Virus record (IMG/VR): IMGVR_UViG_3300020579_000029
Location: 1 to 29,533 of that record
Direction: 5' to 3' (one strand)
DNA length: 29,533 nt
Source of the DNA: a virus
Position 1 is the first letter of the stretch; the number at the start of each line of letters is the position of its first letter. This document shows, piece by piece, positions 7,266 to 13,827 of the stretch. Made by a program: the position numbers and the translations under genes. Below the pieces are notes generated by a model that was not told the DNA's origin, did no database searches, and worked only from the letters and a program-made list of their open reading frames with translations.

Positions 7266-9094
7266 CTCACCATCCCAAGCATCTGCGTGTAAGAGTTGCT
7301 CGCACCGACGACTGATTGAGCTATGGTGAAGTCGATGAAAAGCGCCGCCGTCAAGTCAATAGTCGCGGAGACGGCGATATTGGCATCCGCGATCACAACA
7401 TCCGGCGTAGAAACAAGCGCTCCTGTATCGAGCGTCAGATTCCCCTTGAGCGCGAGGGTGCCGGTTGTTCCGATTGCGGAAGTCACTGCCGTAGTGACGA
7501 TGTTATAAGTGGCATTGGTGATCGCGGTTGTGTTCAGGGCTGGAGTGACCCAGCTTCCCAGAGTTACGACCGTACCTGAACCGCATCCGCTGATCGTACA
7601 AAGTTTGATCCTAAAGGTAAGTACCGGACTCGAAGCGGCTGTACTGGAATAGATTCCCCCGCCGTTGATCTCAAATGGCTGACTTAGGGTATTGAAACAT
7701 CCTGCGGGAATGGACAACTGAATAAGGTTCTGATCGGTATTGATCGTAGGATTAGAGCTGGTAACTGCCACTGCACTAGCTACGGGAGCGCAACTGCCGT
7801 TTATCTTGGCTGGAAGATCGGCAGCAACAATAGGAGTAATGGTCTCGGTGATGACGTTCGCAGCGTTGACGTAGTGAGGTATACCAGTACTGGCCGCTCC
7901 AGCCAGATTTATCAGGTAACCTGTAACGGATATGGGAGCTTGTATACAGATGGTGTTTGCTATATTGCAGGGGTCAACCGCCGCACTTGTCGTACCTTGA
8001 GCGAAGGCCATAAATCCGGCAGTTGTACCAGTAGCCTCAAAAACAGGACTCTCTACACCGCCAGTTCCCGTATAAGAAAGGGTAGTCCCATCATCAGTAG
8101 CTAGGGAATTTGCAACGCCTTGCGCCCCGCCCGAACCTTTCGGCAACACGTTATTCGTGATGGCGGCAGCGGATGTGACGCAGGTGGGGCAGTCAGCGCC
8201 GACTATGGCACTAATCGTTTCTGTGATCGTTGGCGCTGAATAAGAATAATGTGGAATGCCCGTTGATGGCGTGACCGCATACAATCCGTGATAACTCGTC
8301 ACTCCAGACGCTGGTGCTTCCCAACACACGCTGCCCGCTGGTTGCTTCGCTACGCAGTTGTCGGCACCTTGCACAAGGGCGTCGAAGCCTGCGCCTGTGC
8401 CGGTGCCTATGAATCCTGGGGCTGCGATACCGCCTGTGTCGGTACAAGTTAGGGTGTTCGCTGTGGTGACGCCATTGTCGCAGAGGCTATTCGTGGGAGC
8501 GCCCCCTGCACCTCCACCTTGGACTAAAACGCCTGCGTTAAGGATACCCGATGACGATTCCGAGGTCGCGGAGTTGAAGTAGGGTATGCCTCCAGAAGTC
8601 ACTGTACCGCTAACAGTTTGTGGGAACACGGGAGCGGCCCCGCCCCCACCGCCCCCGCCAGCACGAGCGGAGACGGTGGCTTTGCGGATGGTGGCGGTTA
8701 CTGTGCCTGAGGTGGCGGTAGTAAACACCATGCATACGTTTGTATAAGCTGCTACGTTTACCTGCCACACTCCAGCTGCTGTGGCTGTGGTCACGGGAGT
8801 TGTGCTGTTGGATGGGAATACGTTTAGGGGTGCCCACGTGAGAGCGCCATCTGCAGACCCGAAGAAGCTTACGGTCCCGGAGAAGGGTGAGGCGCCTATA
8901 GTGAATGTAGCACCACCGGCGTTCATGGTGGCGAGCGTTAGGGCTGATGTGGATGCTGACTGTTGCCCAGGGCTCACGGGGCATGCGGCTGCTTGGGTAG
9001 TCAATGGACCCACAACGAAGTCTTGCTGCGCAGCGGCTACACCAGCGATGCCAAACAGTAGCAGGCCCAGGAGTAATATACGTATACGCAACAC
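7262..9094 (-). CDS. Exported tail-fibre-like protein with two internal repeats
   Basis: A 610-residue protein if started at GTG 9094, five bases after AAGGAGG; an in-frame GTG at 9100 lies inside the SD and is unlikely. Residues 1-22 are a signal peptide (MLRIRI, Leu/Gly/Phe core, GVAAA|QQ). Residues ~145-153 are a poly-Gly linker. Two copies of an ~80-residue unit follow (about 222-302 and 347-429): APGFIGTGTGAGFDALVQG matches SPVFEATGTTAGFMAFAQG, and STGIPHYSYSAPTITETI matches STGIPHYVNAANVITETI. The C-terminal ~170 residues (PAGCFNTLSQPFEINGGG, VLTFRIKLC, SYTQMLGMVR) look like a fibre-tip beta-sandwich. Repeats and domain style point to a fibre; the signal peptide is unexpected for one. 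Confidence 0.75.
   Translation of the reverse strand: MLRIRILLLGLLLFGIAGVAAAQQDFVVGPLTTQAAACPVSPGQQSASTSALTLATMNAGGATFTIGASPFSGTVSFFGSADGALTWAPLNVFPSNSTTPVTTATAAGVWQVNVAAYTNVCMVFTTATSGTVTATIRKATVSARAGGGGGGGAAPVFPQTVSGTVTSGGIPYFNSATSESSSGILNAGVLVQGGGAGGAPTNSLCDNGVTTANTLTCTDTGGIAAPGFIGTGTGAGFDALVQGADNCVAKQPAGSVCWEAPASGVTSYHGLYAVTPSTGIPHYSYSAPTITETISAIVGADCPTCVTSAAAITNNVLPKGSGGAQGVANSLATDDGTTLSYTGTGGVESPVFEATGTTAGFMAFAQGTTSAAVDPCNIANTICIQAPISVTGYLINLAGAASTGIPHYVNAANVITETITPIVAADLPAKINGSCAPVASAVAVTSSNPTINTDQNLIQLSIPAGCFNTLSQPFEINGGGIYSSTAASSPVLTFRIKLCTISGCGSGTVVTLGSWVTPALNTTAITNATYNIVTTAVTSAIGTTGTLALKGNLTLDTGALVSTPDVVIADANIAVSATIDLTAALFIDFTIAQSVVGASNSYTQMLGMVR
7808..8431 (-). repeat. Two divergent ~80-codon repeats inside the fibre-like gene
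   Basis: Copy one spans about 8189-8431 and copy two about 7808-8056, separated by a TTNNVLPKG-type linker. Both contain GTGTxAGF.A..QG, STGIPHY and ITETI..IV.AD at the same spacing. The copies are clear in protein but diverged in DNA, so the duplication is not recent. Confidence 0.65.
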
Positions 9095-9106
9095 GATCAC
9101 CTCCTT
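9095..9106 (-). promoter_or_regulatory. Twelve-base perfect Shine-Dalgarno overlapping a stop codon
   Basis: On the minus strand this is AAGGAGGTGATC, complementary over its full length to the usual bacterial 16S 3' end. The last Arg codons and the TGA of the 57-residue basic protein lie inside it. It directs the GTG at 9094, suggesting strong, coupled translation of the fibre-like gene. Confidence 0.8.
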
Positions 9107-9270
9107 GTTTTACGCCCTACGTGTCTGTAGGAACCATGACGGCCTAGGCGCCCAGAGCGTTCCATTCCCTCAGCCTCACCTACTGCTTGGCGTTGAGGCA
9201 CACCTTCGTCGCGCAGATATTTAATCTTCTCAGATACTCTACGCTGGGACGCTTTGCGCTTATTTGGCAT
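9097..9270 (-). CDS. 57-residue basic protein with an 'EG.PQ.QAV' motif
   Basis: Starts at ATG 9270; GGGAG lies eleven bases upstream, a long but workable spacing. A GTG twelve bases earlier sits on that SD and is rejected. The sequence begins MPNKRKASQRRVSEKIKYL, then RDEGVPQRQAVGEAEGMERS, and ends in a basic tail HVGRKTRR. Small proteins with a helical K..L..EG.P..QAVA.A..M...G layout are frequent in phage genomes and recall the DUF6496-type family; I am not certain of membership. Function unknown. Two-thirds of the protein is probably helical and basic, so nucleic-acid contact or a virion filler role is possible. Its stop codon lies inside the SD of the next gene. Confidence 0.7.
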   Translation of the reverse strand: MPNKRKASQRRVSEKIKYLRDEGVPQRQAVGEAEGMERSGRLGRHGSYRHVGRKTRR

Positions 9271-9287
9271 GCTGCCGTACACTCCCT

Positions 9288-11174
9288 TTAGAGTGGGCCT
9301 ACTTTGCCTTGGCCGCCTAGGCGCTTGACTAGGTTCTCGAACTCTTGGCGCTGTGCGTTTTCACGCATGGCTTTCAGCAATGGCCCTATAGCCCATGGTG
9401 GTACTGATGTTGGGCCAGGCGCAGGTGGCCCAGCTGCTGGTGGAGCGGGTGGTGCTGAAGGAGGTGGGGCAGCAGTAGGGGGACTAGCTGCTGAGGGAGC
9501 CCCACCCCCTCCTGTTGGGGGAACTGGTCCAGTAAATGGTCTAAGCTGTTCACCACGCCCAGAGAGCCAGTCTCTGTAGGCGGGCTTGTCGAGTAGACTA
9601 ATGCCTAGTTGGCGTCCGAGTGCTCCACGGGTACGGAACTGGCCTGGGACCATTTCTGCTAGGGACGACGATTGAGATTGCTGACGTAGCTTATTTTGTA
9701 ATTGTTGCTCGCGCCATTCTACGTTGCCGGGCCATTCTGGAACGGGCTTAGGTTGGCCTCCTGGAGCGCTGGGCAGGTCGTTCATGGTGCGCACCAGTGA
9801 GCGTATGGAGCTGGCCAAGGCAGGGCTGCTGTATTTATCCAGTATGCCAGCTACCTTATCGTTCAGGTTATATTTCTGGAGCACACGCATGCGGCCCTCG
9901 GGGGTGTCAGAGTCAATCAGTTGGCGTACGGGGGCGCCAGGATCGTTGAACGATTCCATGAAGTCTGTGTAGTCACTTTTAAGTTGGCGGTATGCGGGGC
10001 CACTGCCTGCAGCATCGTGTGCGGCGCCCATCGCTTCTCCTAAAGGCTTCTGTATGGATACCAAAGCGCGGTAATTTTGGCCAGCATCTGGGCCACTTAC
10101 CTTGGCTGCTGCCTCCCCTAGGCGTGTGTAGATACCTTGGGCCTTGGCATAGGGTACGTCGCCTAGTACACCACTCATGGGGGTGATAGCTGCTGGGTCT
10201 AGAGGGGTGCGTAGGGTGTCCATGTAACTGGAAGGCACCCCTGCCTTATGTAGGGCAGTGCGGAACTCTTGTTGCAGGCCAGCATTGTTCAAGCCTTCAT
10301 GCGTATCCCTTATGGCTGCTTCAACTTTGGACCAGTCTATCGGCGTGCTGGGGCCGATGGAAGCATGCATATCGGCCCACTTCTTATTGAACTCTTTGCG
10401 GACATCCTTGCTGGCAGTCTCAGCTAGATCGCCAATCTGGTCGGCGCCGTGCGAGGCCATTTCGTCCATGAGGCCCCTGCCAGTCTGTTGGCGCTCAAGG
10501 GTGGCGTTCTCACCGATTACGTTGCTGGCTTGTTCGTTTACGTTTTGGAGAGCTGAACGACGGGCAGGTTCGCCTACACCCTGAAAGCGGCGCATCATGG
10601 GGCGTAGACCTGTGGTGGCGGCCATCTCACCTACTTTGGGAGCGGCCTTCAAGGCTAGCATGGACCAGGCTGAGTTCAATAGACTGCCTGCACTACCTGC
10701 GTAGTCACCCTTGGCGGACTGTTCCATGCTGCGGACTGTTGGGGCACCTACGTAGGGGACCGCACCCACAAGACCTTCAGCGACTCCAGCAGCCTTGTTG
10801 GCTATACCAGGTTGTGCATAACGTTGGGCTGCTACACCCTTGGTCTCACGCCAGCTAGCTGTGGGGTCCAGGCCACCTATAAACTGCTTAGCACCCTGAC
10901 CTAGAGCTTTGAGCGGATGCTGGTTCATCTGCTCTAGGTCAGCAATGTTACCTTTGAGCGACGTGTCTACGTTCTCGGGCATGCCGACGCTTTGCGTTAG
11001 AAAGCGCTTTACAGCCCCAGGCTTGGGAGGAGCTACAGTCTCGACATAAGCATCACCGTGCTTAGTCCAGTACTTACCTGTGTCAGGGTCAAACCATATT
11101 GGACCCTGCTGGACAGGTTCACTGTGGCTACTGATACCGGTGGCAAAGGAGTCTGGGCTTTGTTGTGGAGGCAT
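9288..11174 (-). CDS. Large internal virion (ejection-like) protein
   Basis: A 628-residue protein starting at ATG 11174, which overlaps the preceding TAA (TAATG) with AAGGG seven bases upstream. It opens with a short WFDPDTGKYW segment (residues ~27-36), then long Ala/Gly/Lys/Gln-rich helices. A more hydrophobic stretch at ~125-180 contains GLVGAVPYVGAP and LLNSAWSMLALKAAP. Residues ~540-595 are a Pro/Gly/Ala linker (PPTAAPPPSAPPAPPAAG) before a short C-terminal helix with VKRLGGQGKVGPL. It is the last and largest of four genes between the 138-residue protein and the fibre block, where T7-like phages encode the core proteins gp14-gp16 that are injected into the cell. There is no transglycosylase motif I can recognise. 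The ejection role rests on position and composition. Confidence 0.65.
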   Translation of the reverse strand: MPPQQSPDSFATGISSHSEPVQQGPIWFDPDTGKYWTKHGDAYVETVAPPKPGAVKRFLTQSVGMPENVDTSLKGNIADLEQMNQHPLKALGQGAKQFIGGLDPTASWRETKGVAAQRYAQPGIANKAAGVAEGLVGAVPYVGAPTVRSMEQSAKGDYAGSAGSLLNSAWSMLALKAAPKVGEMAATTGLRPMMRRFQGVGEPARRSALQNVNEQASNVIGENATLERQQTGRGLMDEMASHGADQIGDLAETASKDVRKEFNKKWADMHASIGPSTPIDWSKVEAAIRDTHEGLNNAGLQQEFRTALHKAGVPSSYMDTLRTPLDPAAITPMSGVLGDVPYAKAQGIYTRLGEAAAKVSGPDAGQNYRALVSIQKPLGEAMGAAHDAAGSGPAYRQLKSDYTDFMESFNDPGAPVRQLIDSDTPEGRMRVLQKYNLNDKVAGILDKYSSPALASSIRSLVRTMNDLPSAPGGQPKPVPEWPGNVEWREQQLQNKLRQQSQSSSLAEMVPGQFRTRGALGRQLGISLLDKPAYRDWLSGRGEQLRPFTGPVPPTGGGGAPSAASPPTAAPPPSAPPAPPAAGPPAPGPTSVPPWAIGPLLKAMRENAQRQEFENLVKRLGGQGKVGPL

Positions 11175-12094
11175 TATTGTACCCTTATGGCCTTAGGTCC
11201 AGGGCCTGTAGGTTGAGCGGCTCCAGGTGCCCCAGGAGGTGCTGCTCCAGGTTGATCGCCGGGCACAGGCAGCTCATATCGGGCGCGAATCATTCGCTGC
11301 TGCATCACGTTCTGCTCAATCTGCTTGACGATCTCCTGCTTACGTTCGAGCAGGTTAGCTTTATCGGCGTCATCCAGGGCCTTGTTGGGAGAGATGCCCA
11401 GGAACGCCATGGCCAAAGGGTTCTTGCCAGCGACGATGATGCTGTCGATCTGCTTGACCTCGGCATACTTTTCACGGGTATCGACATCGAGCTGCTGCTT
11501 ATCGGGGTCGTGAACGTAGCCCCACTGCTGCTTAGGGCTCATACCCTTTAGGTCGTTCACTAGCCTTACACGTTTATCCAAGTCAGCCTGCTTAGCCTGC
11601 AACAGGGCCATGTCGTTGTGAAACTTTGTGGCAGCAGCCAGTCTTTTGGATAGCTCAGCATCTTTCTGCCGGGCGGCAGCATCATCGTCTTGCTGCTTAC
11701 GGCGGGCCATGGCAGCCGCGTCAGTGTCTTCCTTCTCTACGACCGCTGAGGGTTTACCGGCAGGGAAGCTGCGCGTCTCCTTTGTGTACGGATTACGTAT
11801 AGTAAATAGCCAATTGCCGTGATCATCTTGTTCATACTGGCCTCGGTCGGTATCCCAGCCAGCGGTCTTCAGGTTCTGCTGGAGCACCTGATTTTTTAGG
11901 CTATCGTTGCGCTCCGTGGCAGACTGCGCTGCCTGCTCCAGTTGATCAGAGAGCATCTGGCTCTTGATGCGCTGAGCGATCTCAGCGCGGGACGCAGCAT
12001 TGTTGGCCAGCTCTTCGCTAGTCTGCTGATTCTGCTGGCGCTGCGATGCCCAATCATTCGCTATCTGTCCTGCAACTCGGCCAAAGGCTCCGAT
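11174..12094 (-). CDS. Helical internal virion-like protein with an AUC start codon
   Basis: A clean frame begins immediately after a TGA, and the second codon is ATC 12094, six bases behind GGAGG within GGTGGAGGTGATTT. Starting there gives 306 residues (M/I-GAFGRVAGQIANDWASQ...). The first in-frame ATG (11956) has no SD and would discard 46 residues that read like the rest of the protein: Gln/Glu/Ala-rich helix such as QQTSEELANNAASRAEIAQR. The body is strongly helical and charged, with KQQDDDAAARQKDAELSKRL and KANLLERKQEIVKQIEQ, probably coiled coil. The end is Pro/Gly/Ala-rich (PGAAPPGAPGAAQPTGPG). It lies between two other ejection-like genes, suggesting an internal virion component. No family is recognised with certainty. 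Confidence 0.7.
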   Translation of the reverse strand: MGAFGRVAGQIANDWASQRQQNQQTSEELANNAASRAEIAQRIKSQMLSDQLEQAAQSATERNDSLKNQVLQQNLKTAGWDTDRGQYEQDDHGNWLFTIRNPYTKETRSFPAGKPSAVVEKEDTDAAAMARRKQQDDDAAARQKDAELSKRLAAATKFHNDMALLQAKQADLDKRVRLVNDLKGMSPKQQWGYVHDPDKQQLDVDTREKYAEVKQIDSIIVAGKNPLAMAFLGISPNKALDDADKANLLERKQEIVKQIEQNVMQQRMIRARYELPVPGDQPGAAPPGAPGAAQPTGPGPKAIRVQ

Positions 12095-12096
12095 AA

Positions 12097-12105
12097 ATCA
12101 CCTCC
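12097..12105 (-). promoter_or_regulatory. SD preceding the AUC start at 12094
   Basis: The minus strand reads GGAGGTGAT here, nine bases matching the anti-SD, followed by TT and ATC. It sits just after the TAG (12108-12110) of the previous gene. No ATG, GTG or TTG in the downstream frame lies within reach of this site. Confidence 0.7.
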
Positions 12106-12107
12106 AC

Positions 12108-12854
12108 CTATGCCTGCGCCAGCCCAGCCATCCAGGGGGGCTGAGCTATGCCAGGGTCCATATAGTATGAGCCCTCTGTACCTAATTGTGGAGGGGCCTG
12201 GTAGCCTCCACCTCCGCCACCAAATGGGGGCAACTGGCCTGCCCACGACGGCGTGGCGATGTTAGGGGCGCCAGGGGGCCGTGGCTGGTTCATCAATAGG
12301 GACGCTATGCCACCAAAGCCAGCGGTCTGCGGGAAGTTCACGCCTGGAGGGGCGCCAGGTTGAGGGGCGTAGAATGGTAATTGATTGAGTGCCTGCCAGC
12401 TCTGAGAGGCCAACTGTTGGTTCTGCTGCTCGTAGGGTGCTAAGCCCTGAGCGATGGCTTGGGCTTGGATGCCGGGTGCTTGGGCTAGGCCGCGCTCAGC
12501 TAGATATGCCTGTGTAGGGTTAGTCACAGAGTCTATGAGTTGCTGGTTGAGGGGCTGTGTCATGGAGTTAATTTGGCTGGCAGCTTGCTGAGGCGTAGTG
12601 TTCGTTATGCGCTGCAGAGCCTGGTTCTCGGTGTTATAGTACTGGCCTTCCTGTTGCTGATACTGCTTATTCAGGTTGAGCATGGTCTGCAGATATTGGT
12701 TCTCTTGGCCAGCCTGGCCCATTTGGCTGATCAGCGACGGGATGGCCAGGCCGATGCCTGCGCCCCTGGTGAGACCGCCACCTAGGTTGCCGCCACCCAG
12801 AGTTTTGAACACGCTGCTTAGCACACCGCCGAGTGAACTAAATATCTGGCTCAC
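12108..12854 (-). CDS. Gln/Gly/Pro-rich ejection-like virion protein
   Basis: A 248-residue protein with a GTG start at 12854, placed after AAGGAGCATAAC. Residues ~1-40 are Gly/Ser/Leu-rich and amphipathic (FSSLGGVLSSVFKTLGGGN), followed by a Gln/Asn-rich helix (~45-165; KQYQQQEGQYYN, PYEQQNQQLASQ). The last ~80 residues are Pro/Gly-rich with a GGGGGGY stretch. This Gly-rich membrane-active-looking head plus Gln-rich helix is shared with the neighbouring 188-residue protein. It sits in the run of genes that in T7-like phages encodes proteins injected with DNA. I infer an ejection/internal virion role. No enzymatic motif is present. Confidence 0.62.
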   Translation of the reverse strand: MSQIFSSLGGVLSSVFKTLGGGNLGGGLTRGAGIGLAIPSLISQMGQAGQENQYLQTMLNLNKQYQQQEGQYYNTENQALQRITNTTPQQAASQINSMTQPLNQQLIDSVTNPTQAYLAERGLAQAPGIQAQAIAQGLAPYEQQNQQLASQSWQALNQLPFYAPQPGAPPGVNFPQTAGFGGIASLLMNQPRPPGAPNIATPSWAGQLPPFGGGGGGYQAPPQLGTEGSYYMDPGIAQPPWMAGLAQA

Positions 12855-12855
12855 G

Positions 12856-13422
12856 TTATGCTCCTTGGCCGAAGAACTGGCTGACAGCCTGGTTCACAAG
12901 TTGGTTCTGATCAGGTACGCCGCCACCATAGTTTTGACTGAACAGTTGGTTGGTCAGCTGGTCAGCGTACCCTGGACTTAGACTGCCACCCATTTGGCCC
13001 TGTGACGTAGCCAGTTGGCCTGAGGCGTTGGCCAGAAATTGCTGTTGCTGCTGCTGCCCCAGAGGTGCGGGCGTTGTAGACGTAGCGCCTGTTGTGGGCG
13101 ACTGGGTCATGGAGGGCGATGTGCCGCTCTGTTGGCCCTGGCTGATCTGGCCCATCACGTCACTAAGCGATGGTTGGCTTACTTGGCCTGCTATGTTCAT
13201 GCCGGTGGATGCAAGGCCGCCGAGGGTGCTTAGGCCGCCTAGGGCTGAGCCTCCACCGATGGCGCCTAGGGCTGGACCTAGGGTATTGGCGCCTGCGATA
13301 CCCAGGGCCTCAAAGGGTGTGGCTACGGCTGAGCCTATCGTTCCCAGGATTGGGCCTACAGTGCTGCCGACGGTAGCTAGGGCGCTGCCAATGGCCCCCA
13401 GTACTGGTACTATGAATGGCAC
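12856..13422 (-). CDS. Small Gly/Ala-rich internal virion protein (T7 gp14 position)
   Basis: A 188-residue protein with a GTG start at 13422, well placed after AGGAGGGTAGCACC. Residues 1-~85 are almost entirely small and hydrophobic (VPVLGAIGSALATVGSTVG), able to form an amphipathic or membrane-inserting helix pair. A poly-Gln stretch (GQQQQQQF, ~122-129) and a Gln/Ser/Gly-rich C-terminus follow. T7 gp14, an ejected protein that forms the outer-membrane part of the injection channel, has a similar length (196) and the same position two genes after the nozzle. Equivalence is inferred from order, size and composition; no sequence identity is claimed. The start overlaps the end of the previous gene by 13 bases. 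Confidence 0.65.
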   Translation of the reverse strand: MPFIVPVLGAIGSALATVGSTVGPILGTIGSAVATPFEALGIAGANTLGPALGAIGGGSALGGLSTLGGLASTGMNIAGQVSQPSLSDVMGQISQGQQSGTSPSMTQSPTTGATSTTPAPLGQQQQQQFLANASGQLATSQGQMGGSLSPGYADQLTNQLFSQNYGGGVPDQNQLVNQAVSQFFGQGA

Positions 13423-13826
13423 GGTGCTACCCTCCTACTTTTGTGCGTCAGGCCCACTACGACCACTGCAGGCGTTGGCCACTGTTCGCCACCCCACATA
13501 CGGGCCAGCCTGTAAATCTCGCGCTCGGCGTCTGTGGTGGGGTCAAGTACGGTGGCCCACAGATGGTAGCCACGCCTGGATAGTTCACGTAGGGACCACC
13601 CCAGTAGTCTGCGTAGGGTCGTGACTGGTGCGTCCTTAAGCATCTGGCAGCGCATCAGGATTACTAGGCCATGGGCTGGAGCGGTCATCAGGATGCCCTG
13701 TACGTGTGCATCGTCTTCCACTACAAACACCCAGTCGTGCTGGATAAACTGGCGTGGCATGCTCTCGAAGCCCGTGATCAGGCCGCTGGGCCATGCTTCG
13801 TTCTCTCTGAATAGACGCACTTGCAT
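13410..13826 (-). CDS. GNAT-like 138-residue protein (T7 gp13 position)
   Basis: Starts at ATG 13826, one base after the nozzle gene's TGA; there is no clear SD, so translation is probably coupled. The layout suits a GNAT acetyltransferase fold: strand DWVFVVEDD, strand HVQGILMTA, strand GLVILMRCQML, helix LRRLLGWSLRELSRRGYH, strand LWATVL, helix DAEREIYRLARMWGG. The usual acetyl-CoA-binding Q/RxxGxG/A loop is not visible, so it may not be catalytic. T7 gp13 has the same length and occupies the same place between nozzle and gp14, and is also described as GNAT-like. I infer a counterpart with a virion assembly role. The acetyltransferase reading alone would be uncertain. Confidence 0.55.
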   Translation of the reverse strand: MQVRLFRENEAWPSGLITGFESMPRQFIQHDWVFVVEDDAHVQGILMTAPAHGLVILMRCQMLKDAPVTTLRRLLGWSLRELSRRGYHLWATVLDPTTDAEREIYRLARMWGGEQWPTPAVVVVGLTHKSRRVAPCHS

Positions 13827-13827
13827 A

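Noticed and set aside
12950-13624. A 224-codon open frame on the plus strand with a run of six cysteines
   Set aside because: It is antisense to the Gly/Ala-rich ejection-like gene. The cysteine run is the complement of its glutamine codons, there is no SD, and the minus-strand frame has a proper start and gene context.
13410-13826. Active acetyltransferase
   Set aside because: The acetyl-CoA-binding loop of GNAT enzymes is not recognisable, and gene order points to a structural gp13-like role.
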